Source: JAMCUI01 sp964520615 (lineage in GTDB: Bacteria > Patescibacteriota > Microgenomatia > 2-02-FULL-39-11). Taken from it: a DNA stretch of 41,441 nt. The notes beneath the pieces were generated by a model. The model did not search any database. It was not told the origin of the DNA and saw nothing but the letters and a program-made list of their open reading frames with translations. Shown piece by piece: positions 33,599-41,422 of this stretch. The stretch is from the NCBI GenBank assembly GCA_964520615.1, contig CAZFNL010000046.1, forward strand, positions 1 to 41,441, read 5' to 3'. The translations under genes and the position numbers were made by a program. The number at the start of each line of letters is the position of its first letter. Position 1 is the first letter of the stretch.

Positions 33599-33628
33599 TT
33601 GATATTTTAATATCAAATATTTTAATAT
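33599..33628. repeat. Direct repeat of an AT-rich palindrome upstream of queD
   Basis: The 12-mer ATATTTTAATAT occurs at 33602-33613 and again at 33617-33628, a 15-base phase. The first copy sits in a longer inverted repeat with arms TTGATATT and AATATCAA (33599-33616). The pair lies 50-80 bases upstream of the queD ATG and could be an operator, though AT-rich chance repeats are also possible. Confidence 0.5.
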
Positions 33629-33756
33629 GTACACACTGAAACAGGGCTTTTTTACTAACGTATTTTAGCAATATCTACCATCCATATCAACCAAATAGAA
33701 TGTTATGAAATTAAGTTTTATTCATTTTGTACTTGCCACTTACTACCCTTTACTGG

Positions 33757-33788
33757 TACGGTTTCAATCGTTTATGTCACAAACCGTA
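33757..33788. repeat. Inverted repeat in the queD-queC intergenic region
   Basis: TACGGTTT (33757-33764) and AAACCGTA (33781-33788) form a perfect 8-bp inverted repeat with a 16-base loop, about 130 bases upstream of queC. It may be a regulator site or an RNA hairpin. The rest of the 33551-33914 gap shows only the direct repeats and the queC promoter. Confidence 0.5.
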
Positions 33789-33859
33789 AAAATGTTAACA
33801 ATGATACAATATTTAGACTAATTGAAATCTATTCACACAGGTTACGAACACAAAAACAA

Positions 33860-33888
33860 TTGACATTACAGATAGCTGAAACTATATC
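33860..33888 (+). promoter_or_regulatory. Promoter of queC
   Basis: TTGACA (33860-33865), a 17-base spacer and TATATC (33883-33888) precede queC. Initiation near 33895 gives a leader of about 20 bases with AAGG before the ATG at 33915. Confidence 0.55.
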
Positions 33889-33914
33889 CAAAGAGCTTGG
33901 CGTTTAAGGTATCA

Positions 33915-34685
33915 ATGTTAAAATTAAGGCAAAACATTTCTATTATGACAAAAAATAAAAAATGTACCATAATTATATCCGGCGGCTTAGATAGTACTGT
34001 TTTACTTTATTACACCAGGTCAACAACTTCATCCCAAAATATCCATACTCTATCCTTCAATTACGGCCAAAAACATGTTAAGGAATTAATTTATGCCCAA
34101 AAACTGGGCAAAACACTTGGTATTGAAAATACTATCATTAATATCTCTTCCGTCGGCGAGCTACTCAATTCCTCTCTTACCAAAAAAGGGGAAAAAATTC
34201 CTGAAGGTCATTACGCACAAAAAAACATGAGGCTGACTGTAGTACCAAACAGAAACGCCATCATGCTCTCAATAGCCTATGGGTATGCTATTTCCAATAA
34301 GTCAGACTACTTGATATATGGCACCCATACAGGCGACCATTTCATCTATCCGGATTGCCGGCTGCCATTTGTTAAAACCCTAAATTGTGCCTTAAGATTA
34401 GGCAACAAGAGCTTTGGCAACGTTACAATAATCACCCCTTTTATAAATAAGACAAAATCGGACTTGGTAAAAATAGGTCTAAAATTAAACGTACCCTTCG
34501 ACAAGACCTGGAGTTGTTATAATGGCGGGGAAAAACCATGTCTGAAGTGTGGCACCTGCATCGAAAGAATTGAGGCATTCAAAGAAAATAATATAAAGGA
34601 TCCTCTATTATCAGATCAAGAATGGAAGTTAGCCCTTATTAACTACGAAAGGACAAAAACAGTATACCAAAAAGGTCATAAATAA
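33915..34685 (+). CDS. queC: 7-cyano-7-deazaguanine (preQ0) synthase QueC
   Basis: QueC converts CDG to preQ0 using ATP and ammonia. The PP-loop is IIISGGLDSTVLLYY. The C-terminal zinc site is SCYNGGEKPCLKCGTC. Internal motifs PNRNAIMLSIAYGYA and GTHTGDHFIYPDCR match the family. The ATG at 33915 has AAGG 6 bases upstream; an ATG at 33945 would also retain the PP-loop. It is divergent from the queD operon, so the four enzymes needed to reach preQ0 from GTP are all present within 3 kb. Confidence 0.94.
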   Translation: MLKLRQNISIMTKNKKCTIIISGGLDSTVLLYYTRSTTSSQNIHTLSFNYGQKHVKELIYAQKLGKTLGIENTIINISSVGELLNSSLTKKGEKIPEGHYAQKNMRLTVVPNRNAIMLSIAYGYAISNKSDYLIYGTHTGDHFIYPDCRLPFVKTLNCALRLGNKSFGNVTIITPFINKTKSDLVKIGLKLNVPFDKTWSCYNGGEKPCLKCGTCIERIEAFKENNIKDPLLSDQEWKLALINYERTKTVYQKGHK

Positions 34686-34905
34686 GTTTGGCTCAAATCA
34701 CTTACCCATTCTAGAAATTACCAGGTCACCAACTAATACCTGTACCAAAGAACTGAAACTCCAACTGGCAACCATAAGGGACGGAACTGGGAAACTGCTA
34801 TACGTAATCCACATTCCCGGAATTGATATAAAAAAACCAATGTGTACAATAGATCACATATTAATTGATTTCGTACTGGGATTAATCATTAAAAATGGAA
34901 TATAA
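34681..34905 (+). pseudogene. Open frame without a usable start, downstream of queC
   Basis: A frame of 75 codons overlapping the queC stop stays open to TAA at 34905. It reads like protein (LPILEITRSP, then KLLYVIHIPGIDIKKP, then IDHILIDFVLGLI), but has no ATG, GTG or TTG before its middle. It could be a decayed gene, a frameshifted extension of queC, or a gene with a rare start. I do not recognise the family. Nothing else is visible in 34686-35009. Confidence 0.3.
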
Positions 34906-35009
34906 TTTGTCTCAAATAACTCTTACAACTTATAAATAGAATATTACCTAACCATGCACAATTTAATCTATCGTGGGAAGAACGCGGTTATAAGTACCTA
35001 CGAAAGGAA

Positions 35010-35291
35010 ATGCTATGGAATGGTAAAAGTCTGGAGGAGGTGGACATTGTAAGGATTGTTGACGAGCTTATCGCCTACTCAGTCACAAGAAAAACAAGAA
35101 GAGAGACTCTTGCTGATGCGATGGAAATTCATAACTCTCTAAATGCTACAGCTTATGGAATAATCAGTAAGTCTTCACAGCAGGTTTTTGATGATATAGA
35201 TAGGCATGGGTTTTTCAATATAGAAGGAGCACCCTTAATTAAAGAGTTGGAAAATGATCCTGCGTATAGGAAAGCTTTAGCAGCCAAATAA
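35010..35291 (+). CDS. Hypothetical protein, helical, possibly truncated at the N-terminus
   Basis: The 93-aa product is mostly helical and charged (SLEEVDIVRIVDELIAYSV, KELENDPAYRKALAAK) with no recognised domain. AAAGGA ends one base before the ATG, too close for good use. The same frame stays open and coding-like for about 30 codons upstream (LSWEERGYKYLRKE directly before the ATG), without an ordinary start codon. So the present gene may be the remaining part of a longer one. No neighbour suggests a role. Confidence 0.45.
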   Translation: MLWNGKSLEEVDIVRIVDELIAYSVTRKTRRETLADAMEIHNSLNATAYGIISKSSQQVFDDIDRHGFFNIEGAPLIKELENDPAYRKALAAK

Positions 35292-35443
35292 TTCTCTCTC
35301 GGCAATTCCACGCTCTCACTGGACGCTTTGAGACTGTTGACCAGATCACCTTTGTTGAAGATTACTTGATTGTAATATACCTTTTTGCTCTAATCCACTT
35401 ATTTGATTCCCACTTTAATGAGAAAGGAAATATCAATTGAAGT

Positions 35444-35471
35444 TTGTAAAAAACCTATAGTTTGTTATAAT
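35444..35471 (+). promoter_or_regulatory. Promoter of the GH13 gene
   Basis: TTGTAA (35444-35449), a 16-base spacer and a perfect TATAAT (35466-35471) precede the ATG at 35483 by 11 bases, again predicting an almost leaderless mRNA. Confidence 0.65.
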
Positions 35472-35482
35472 TCCACCCTAAT

Positions 35483-37681
35483 ATGCCGATTAGCCTTGAA
35501 ATAAGAGACAGAAACCAGCCTCATATGATACCTGACCATGAGAATTTGTTTTCCATATCCACCCAGTTCGTTGATTTATATCCCTATAAATTAGGAAAAA
35601 TGGAAAAAAAGCTACTCCGGAGAATGCTGGTATTGGAAGACAAAAAAGCCAGTACGGGATTTGGTGATCAATTCAGACTTTTTGATGGTTCCGATACCGC
35701 CCGGGATATCGTTAGTTGCAGCATAGATATCGGCAGTAAGGATGAACCCCTGGCGATTATGGTCAGTCTATCATATTTGGACAAGGGAAGATTTGATAAA
35801 TGCGAACTGGGAGTATTATTGGGATTTAATAATCAAAACAGTTCCAAAGATTTTATCCCAAATAAACCGTTTATCAACACAAAAGCGTGGTCAATATGTC
35901 TGAAAATGGTTAATGGCGTAGTCGATTGTCATACTACCTGTCCGGCAGCACGTGCGAAGCGGGATAATAAAGCATATGTATTCCCCGCATCTGGCCAAGT
36001 CCTGTTTCTTCTAAACAAAAGTTTACTCAGAAGTACAGGCTGGAAAGATTCAAATCCTTTAACATTGCAATTATACGCCTCGTATCCTGAAGATGAGTTT
36101 CTGACTGATACATTGGATACCCGGAAGAAGAAAAAAGCGGATGCGGAATCATTTATAAAAGCACGAGAAGTTGGTCAAACATTTAATGCGCATCTTTTGA
36201 ATTTTTATGATACAAAAAGTAGAAAAATACTTTCTCCTGACGGTAAGGAAATTATAGTGGATGAGGGACAGCATCCAGAAACAATATATTATGTAATGAT
36301 TGACCGCTTCCATCGGGGTACTGAAAGAGAAGATGGAGCCCTTTTTTCTTCAAATAATCCATATACTTTCCATGGTGGCAATTTTTTTGGAATTATGGAG
36401 AAGTTGGACTATATCAAAAGTTTAGGAATCACCACTTTGTGTTTAAGTCCACCAATGGAGAATATCGAAAAATTTACTTTCCCTGATGGAAAAACTATTT
36501 ATTCTTATCATGGATATTGGGTAAAAAATCACCAAGAAGTAGACCCGCGTTTCGGCACAATGGAGCAATTTAGAGAACTGGTAAGACAGGCACATGCAAG
36601 AGGAATGCGAATCATTTTAGATTTTCCGATGAATGGTTTGGGGTATGGACATCACTGGGAAGAGGAAAGGCCTGACTGGTTCAAAAAAGGTGAACCTCTC
36701 CATTCTACTGCAGATATCGGTCCATATGAACTTGCCACAAGACCCCTTTTTGGTCTGCCTTCTTTTAATCATGCCAAAAAAGAAGTTGCTGATTATCTGA
36801 TCGAAACTGTCTCTGATTGGGTAAGAAAAACAGACATTGACGGTTTCCGCATTGATGCTGCTTTGCACATAAATCCTCTTTTTTTACAGAAACTGATGAC
36901 TAAATTAACCGATGATTTCGATAGGAATATTCAGTTAATCGGGGAATTTGCTACTCATGATGAAAAAAGGTTGGCTGCTTATCAGGAATTCGGACCAATG
37001 GGCGTTCTTGACTATCCGTTATATTATAAACTCATTAAAGCCTTAAACGGTGGAAACATGAGAGACGTAGCAGACTCCTTAGGATCAGAATTGTTCTATG
37101 AACCTTCCTTAAGATATTTATTTCTTGATAACCAGGATACCACCAGAATAAGAAACATACTAGGCAACAATTTATGGAAAAACGGAATGGCGTTTACCCT
37201 CCTTTTTACCGCCCTACCTCTACCTGTAGTTTATTACGGTTCCGAAAACGCCCTGGAGGGAACTGTTACGCCCTTTTCAGATTCAGAAGTGAGAAAAGAT
37301 ATGTTGTTTTCATCACTTGATAAAGGTTTTACCAGATTTTTTACTTACCTAACTTTCCTAAGAAGAGATCATCCCGTCCTCACGCGTGGAATTATCGATA
37401 TTACCTGTGGAGACGATACGGTGCTAAGTTATATGAGAAAGCATCCAGGATTGGAGGAAGAATTTTTAGTACTAATAAATACGTCTGAAAAAGGGCAAAA
37501 CAGGCAACTTTTTATCAAGAGCCGGTATTCCAAAAATTCACTCTGGTATGATTTGTACAGCGGTGATGAGTTTAGAAGCAGTACAAACGGCAGAATTGGG
37601 ATCAACTTAAATCCCTATCAGACTAGACTTTTAGTCCCGAAACGATTTGTAGTCACAGGCAAGATAGCTCCATTAAATTAA
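35483..37681 (+). CDS. GH13 alpha-amylase-family enzyme with N-terminal beta domain
   Basis: The 732-aa protein has no signal peptide and so is probably cytosolic. Residues about 1-260 form a beta-rich domain I cannot assign. A GH13 barrel runs from about 270 to 640, then a beta C-domain. Catalytic residues are the nucleophile D458 in DGFRIDAALHI, acid/base E488 in LIGEFATHDEK, and D552 in FLDNQDTTR. The two usual active-site histidines are missing: region I reads DFPMNG (NG at 384-385 instead of NH) and region IV reads NQD (Q551 instead of H). It may act on intracellular glucans or malto-oligosaccharides, and its substrate preference may differ from amylases. Confidence 0.85.
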   Translation: MPISLEIRDRNQPHMIPDHENLFSISTQFVDLYPYKLGKMEKKLLRRMLVLEDKKASTGFGDQFRLFDGSDTARDIVSCSIDIGSKDEPLAIMVSLSYLDKGRFDKCELGVLLGFNNQNSSKDFIPNKPFINTKAWSICLKMVNGVVDCHTTCPAARAKRDNKAYVFPASGQVLFLLNKSLLRSTGWKDSNPLTLQLYASYPEDEFLTDTLDTRKKKKADAESFIKAREVGQTFNAHLLNFYDTKSRKILSPDGKEIIVDEGQHPETIYYVMIDRFHRGTEREDGALFSSNNPYTFHGGNFFGIMEKLDYIKSLGITTLCLSPPMENIEKFTFPDGKTIYSYHGYWVKNHQEVDPRFGTMEQFRELVRQAHARGMRIILDFPMNGLGYGHHWEEERPDWFKKGEPLHSTADIGPYELATRPLFGLPSFNHAKKEVADYLIETVSDWVRKTDIDGFRIDAALHINPLFLQKLMTKLTDDFDRNIQLIGEFATHDEKRLAAYQEFGPMGVLDYPLYYKLIKALNGGNMRDVADSLGSELFYEPSLRYLFLDNQDTTRIRNILGNNLWKNGMAFTLLFTALPLPVVYYGSENALEGTVTPFSDSEVRKDMLFSSLDKGFTRFFTYLTFLRRDHPVLTRGIIDITCGDDTVLSYMRKHPGLEEEFLVLINTSEKGQNRQLFIKSRYSKNSLWYDLYSGDEFRSSTNGRIGINLNPYQTRLLVPKRFVVTGKIAPLN

Positions 37682-37705
37682 TCCGATCTGTAGATGAACC
37701 CATTC

Positions 37706-38065
37706 TTATGCTGCGGGAGCAGGAACTCTGAGCCTTCTGTGCCCGCCCATTAATCCAAGTACTGTACGCGCCGGCGCACCTTCTCTCATTGCGGTTACCG
37801 CATTAAAAATGGCTGTCTGTTTGGGCAGTCTGTCCCGTTGCCGCGCTTGGACACTATCTAGTCTGGCCTGGTCTTCATCACCAAAAGCCGTAGCACGTCC
37901 CTTACTATCCCGGTCCCGGGTCAATTGTGGACTAAAGAGTGGATCAGTATCTAACCAACCGACAAACGTGTAGACAGCTTTTGTCAGGGCAACGGTAGCC
38001 CGCGATTTGAAATCGGTTCCCATTCTTTCAGCCATTTTATCCGCTTCAGACGCTCTATCATCCAT
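37706..38065 (-). CDS. Hypothetical protein with GC-rich composition
   Basis: The 119-aa product is rich in Arg, Ala and Asp (SVQARQRDRLPKQTA, GEDEDQ-like stretches, C-terminal RRLRVPAPAA) with no recognised domain. Its base composition is visibly more GC-rich than its neighbours, including many CGC/CGG/GCC codons, unlike the AT-rich bulk of the window. It follows the 74-aa gene on the same strand by 19 bases. It may be transferred, or a fast-evolving gene. Confidence 0.5.
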   Translation of the reverse strand: MDDRASEADKMAERMGTDFKSRATVALTKAVYTFVGWLDTDPLFSPQLTRDRDSKGRATAFGDEDQARLDSVQARQRDRLPKQTAIFNAVTAMREGAPARTVLGLMGGHRRLRVPAPAA

Positions 38066-38084
38066 ATATTTTTAGTCAAAATTA

Positions 38085-38309
38085 CTAACCGGATCTTGCC
38101 TGGCTCTCTATCAAACTATTTACCTTTATCTGGTACTTGGATTTGTCAAACCTGTTATTCTGGGCAAAATCAATATAATTATCTATTATATATTGAGATT
38201 GCGGGTAGGATATTTTTTGGCTGTCCAGTAAGGAAATAATAAGCGGAATAAGCTCAAATTCAAAATCTTCCTGGTTATTGGCGGAAAATGTGTGTGAAAA
38301 ATTGGTCAT
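38085..38309 (-). CDS. Hypothetical 74-aa acidic helical protein
   Basis: The product is predicted all-helical (ELIPLIISLLDSQKISYPQ, then YIIDNYIDFAQNN) with no signal peptide, membrane segment or recognised domain. It starts with ATG but no clear ribosome binding site. It lies directly upstream of the GC-rich hypothetical gene, and the pair may form a small operon. Confidence 0.45.
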   Translation of the reverse strand: MTNFSHTFSANNQEDFEFELIPLIISLLDSQKISYPQSQYIIDNYIDFAQNNRFDKSKYQIKVNSLIESQARSG

Positions 38310-38406
38310 AAAAGGAAGAAAAGAATTATTTATTTTCTCCTATTTAGCTCCCCACAGCTCACGAAGTATAATTTATTCAACTTCGCTCATAATTAGTATT
38401 TTCCGG

Positions 38407-38925
38407 TTAACGATTTACCATTTTCTGGGTCTGATCATTCCAGCACTCCCCAATCATCGAAGAGGGAAAATTGGGATAGGAAGCCAAATCGGAGCAGAGT
38501 ATAGAACCGTTACCATCCCACACGAGCTTCCATACTCCGCCCTCTTTTGCGGCAAACCACATGCCTCCACCGCCGCTGCCTGATGCGCCTCCCGAAGCAT
38601 AACCGTTTTGGATTTTTGAAACGGAAATAGTAAGGGACTCGGCACTACTTCCATGCTTTGATACCAATGCTTCTTTAATAGCAGTTTTTAATGCATCAGT
38701 CTCATCTGTCGTGGGAGAAGAAACGGATGTTACCGCAACAATCTGTGTATTCTGTATCGGGATAGTTGATATCTCTGTCTTTTGAGAGGTAATCGGTTGC
38801 CCATGTTCTTCCTGTTTTTGTGTACTTTGTTTACCCAAATAATAAGCGCCGAAGGCGATTACTCCAATTACGGCAAGCACTATTATAATTTTTCCAAACA
38901 GAGCAAAAAATTTATCGGAATTCAT
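38407..38925 (-). CDS. Membrane-anchored hypothetical protein with conserved C-terminal domain
   Basis: Residues 11-33 form one transmembrane helix (IIIVLAVIGVIAFGAYYLG), followed by a Ser/Thr/Gln-rich linker and a domain of about 85 residues. That domain begins DALKTAIKEALVSKHG, contains a glycine run (SGSGGGGMWFAAKEGG), then WKLVWDGNGS, and ends ASYPNFPSSMIGECW. I recall this kind of domain from many small-genome bacterial surface proteins, but no function is known. The ATG at 38925 has AGGAGG 9 bases upstream and is preferred over several upstream Met codons. Confidence 0.65.
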   Translation of the reverse strand: MNSDKFFALFGKIIIVLAVIGVIAFGAYYLGKQSTQKQEEHGQPITSQKTEISTIPIQNTQIVAVTSVSSPTTDETDALKTAIKEALVSKHGSSAESLTISVSKIQNGYASGGASGSGGGGMWFAAKEGGVWKLVWDGNGSILCSDLASYPNFPSSMIGECWNDQTQKMVNR

Positions 38926-39287
38926 TTTGTTCATCCTCCTGTCAATCATCATATAGTATATCATAAGCTACACCCGGGGCTATGATGTAAATGCCATATT
39001 CTTTTCGGAAAGTATCTTTTATCTTTTTCATGCTTTTCTCATTCGGGATACACACGAGGAAATGATGCTACTTTTGGAGTGGTTACCTCTACCGCACAGC
39101 CCTTTACATTGCCAAAGGCGGACGGAAATCGGCAGAGAAAACTACCAATTCTGGATCACAATACCGACTTCAGGAGCGAGAATGAACGATTGCTGTTGGC
39201 AGAGAAGATTTTGGATGAATACAAAAAATTCTTTTTCCTGCTCCCACTGATTGACGCATTCAGAAACAGAGAAATTGATTTTCCCAA

Positions 39288-39485
39288 CTACAATTTAGAA
39301 GACTTAACCACTTTTATATTTTCACTTCCGTCCGGTGCTTGCCAATATTTAAGGTAACTATTAAACATTTCTTCGCTTATCTCAAATGAATCTTTTGTAG
39401 GATTTTTATTCCGGTTAATAATCCTTTCTTTCATTTTCTCGATTGGACATTCTACATAATAAAAAATTGGCTTTGCTCCCCAAAC
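39288..39485 (-). pseudogene. C-terminal remnant of a P-loop kinase/AAA_33-like protein
   Basis: A minus-strand frame reads GAKPIFYYVECPIEKMKERI, then NRNKNPTKDSFEISEEMF, then SYLKYWQAPD, and ends in TAG at 39288. This resembles the last third of small predicted nucleotide kinases, in which a strand after the P-loop domain is followed by R..R and the lid region. An in-frame TAG stands three codons upstream at 39486-39488 and no Walker A part is present. Nothing else with coding character is visible in 38926-39684. Confidence 0.45.
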
Positions 39486-39672
39486 CTAGAATTAGTATAC
39501 AGGTAGATTTCACTTAAATTATCATTGCGCTCCAGGACTTGAGATATATTGGAGAATTGAGACAGAGATGGGAGGAGATTAAGCAATTACAATTGAGACC
39601 ATCAATTTAAGTTTTCCATTACTCCATAAATCTCTCGTGTTAGTAAATACTTTTTATCTGAATAAAATAGGT

Positions 39673-39678
39673 TAAAAT
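39673..39678 (+). promoter_or_regulatory. -10 element of the CDF transporter gene
   Basis: TAAAAT ends 6 bases before the ATG at 39685, implying a leaderless transcript. No clear -35 is visible. Confidence 0.4.
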
Positions 39679-39684
39679 AGCACT

Positions 39685-40557
39685 ATGCCTAATAACCATA
39701 ACACATCAAACCCTGATAACAAATTCAAATTAGGATTGGCATTGAATACTGGATTTACCGTTTTTGAGCTGGGAATCGGTATCTTATCCGGCAGTCTAGC
39801 ACTTGTCTCTGATGCAGGACATAACTTCACCGACTCCTTAAGTCTTCTTATTGCCTTTATGGCCGAACGATTTGGAAGGAAGGAAGCAGATATACGCCAC
39901 AGTTACGGCCATGAACGAGCAACCATCATTGCCGCTTTATTCAATGCCTCTATTCTAATCCTGTTAGCATTCTATATTTTCTATCAGGCAATACTGAGAA
40001 TAATGAAACCTGAACCGGTTTCTGGAAGTTTAGTAGCTATAGTCGCATTGGTTGGAATTATTATCAACGGTTCAATTGCCTTGCTATTTTCTAGAGACAA
40101 AGACCTTCATATGCGAAGTGCTTTTTTAAGCATGACTTTTGATACGCTAGCTTCGGTTGGTGCACTTCTTGCTGGAGTTTTCATTTATTTCACCGGAAAG
40201 ACAGTAGCTGACCCAATTGCCAGTATAGTCATCGGCGCTATGCTTATTATCAGTGCATGGGAAGTATTGCAAGACTCGCTCCATATTCTTCTGGAGGGAA
40301 CTCCTGAAGGATTAGACATCAATAAAGTTGAAGCGGCTATCAAACAGAGAGAACGTGTTAAAGAGGTTGATGACCTTCATGTATGGTGTCTGTCATCATA
40401 TGATACCGCTTTAAGCTGTCATATTGTTTTAGACGAATGCGATTTGCCGAATAGCACAAAAATTGTTCAACAGATAAAAAATGGATTAAAAATAGATTTT
40501 GGAATATCCCACGCCACAATAGAAGTAGAACTCACAGGGTGCAATCAGGAAAAATAA
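39685..40557 (+). CDS. Cation diffusion facilitator (CDF) family metal exporter
   Basis: The 290-aa protein has six transmembrane helices and a C-terminal cytosolic domain. The helix-2 site is SDAGHNFTDSLSLL, with the H-x3-D pattern typical of Zn-type CDFs (ZitB/CzcD). The helix-5 site FDTLASVGALLAG carries an Asp but reads D-x3-A rather than the common H-x3-D, so metal choice is uncertain. A YGHERA motif and the C-terminal VDDLHVWCLS complete the match. It likely exports Zn2+ or a similar divalent metal. It has no obvious operon partner. Confidence 0.92.
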   Translation: MPNNHNTSNPDNKFKLGLALNTGFTVFELGIGILSGSLALVSDAGHNFTDSLSLLIAFMAERFGRKEADIRHSYGHERATIIAALFNASILILLAFYIFYQAILRIMKPEPVSGSLVAIVALVGIIINGSIALLFSRDKDLHMRSAFLSMTFDTLASVGALLAGVFIYFTGKTVADPIASIVIGAMLIISAWEVLQDSLHILLEGTPEGLDINKVEAAIKQRERVKEVDDLHVWCLSSYDTALSCHIVLDECDLPNSTKIVQQIKNGLKIDFGISHATIEVELTGCNQEK

Positions 40558-40813
40558 GAAAGTGAAAAAACTGTTAGTTATAATAAGAAAATAACTGCCC
40601 CCATGACTGGATACGAAGTATATATTGATACAACGGTCTAATCCAAATAATTGCTCCACACTGTGAACAGCGTTAGAACTATTATCCAACAGAAGAATGA
40701 ATATATTTATATTCCAGATTTAAGGGCATACACCAGCGCTTAATCTTACCCCACCCCGCTACTCACTATTGTTTCTGCTCCCTACTTGATATTATCCGAA
40801 CTGTAATTGAGTC
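40558..40813. other. Intergenic region with no recognised feature
   Basis: Between the CDF gene and the toxin promoter I see no coding frame, RNA gene, strong hairpin or repeat that I can support. Confidence 0.5.
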
Positions 40814-40842
40814 TTGACAGGAGAATAATTGTATTGTATCAT
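40814..40842 (+). promoter_or_regulatory. Promoter of the BrnT/BrnA-type module
   Basis: TTGACA (40814-40819), a 17-base spacer and TATCAT (40837-40842) precede the toxin ATG by 15 bases. BrnTA modules are usually autorepressed at this position. Confidence 0.65.
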
Positions 40843-40857
40843 CATGTACATATTGTC

Positions 40858-41154
40858 ATGAAAAGGCCCAAAATTGCCCCAACATCCTTTGAATGGGATG
40901 AATTTAATAAAATAAAAAACTGGAGTAAACACAAGGTTGATTATAGAGAATGCGAAGAAATATTCAGCAACAGACCATTAAAGACATACAAGGATATAAA
41001 GCACTCACAGAACGAAAACCGGTTTGTAGCTCTAGGAAATACAAATCATAATAGAAAGATATATCTAGTTTTCACAATTCGAAATGACAAAATAAGAATT
41101 ATTTCGGCAAGAGATATGAGTCGAAAAGAAAGGAGCTTATATGAAAAAAAGTAA
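40858..41154 (+). CDS. brnT: BrnT-family ribonuclease toxin
   Basis: The 98-aa protein fits the BrnT pattern: SFEWDEFNKIKNWSKHKVD at the N-terminus, FSNRPL, NENRFVALG in the middle, and IRIISARDMSRKERSLYEKK at the C-terminus. BrnT has a RelE-like fold and cleaves RNA to stop growth. The ATG at 40858 is the family start; an upstream frame extension would overlap the promoter. The stop overlaps the antitoxin start by 14 bases, the usual toxin-first order of brnTA. Confidence 0.88.
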   Translation: MKRPKIAPTSFEWDEFNKIKNWSKHKVDYRECEEIFSNRPLKTYKDIKHSQNENRFVALGNTNHNRKIYLVFTIRNDKIRIISARDMSRKERSLYEKK

Positions 41155-41422
41155 AATTATTCCAAAATTCAAAAATGAAGATGAAGAAAGAACTTTTTGG
41201 TCAACTCATGATATGACTGACTTTATCGATTATTTTCAACCGGTTGAACTTGATCTATCAAAACTTAAACCATCAACGAATTCCGTAACCATTAGACTTC
41301 CGAAATCATTGCTTGCCTCACTCAAAACCCTGGCAAATAAGAAGGATGTACCCTACCAGTCACTTATGAAAGTATATTTAGCAGAAAAGGTTAAGGAAGA
41401 ATTTAAGTCAACCTCAAAATAA
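41141..41422 (+). CDS. BrnA/CopG-like antitoxin
   Basis: The 93-aa protein has an N-terminal toxin-binding region (EDEERTFWSTHDMTDFIDYF) and a C-terminal ribbon-helix-helix (NSVTIRLPKSLLASLKTLAN, then PYQSLMKVYLAEKV). This is the layout of BrnA and related CopG-type antitoxins. It should bind the toxin and repress the shared promoter. AAGGAG precedes the ATG closely, within the toxin coding sequence. The gene is complete and ends 19 bases before the window end. Confidence 0.88.
   Translation: MKKSKIIPKFKNEDEERTFWSTHDMTDFIDYFQPVELDLSKLKPSTNSVTIRLPKSLLASLKTLANKKDVPYQSLMKVYLAEKVKEEFKSTSK

Noticed and set aside
33551..33914. PreQ1 riboswitch upstream of queC or queD
   Set aside because: No recognisable aptamer consensus or pseudoknot pattern; only simple repeats are visible.
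39079..39357. 92-aa plus-strand frame
   Set aside because: It depends on a GTG start with no ribosome binding site and overlaps, antisense, the better-supported kinase remnant.
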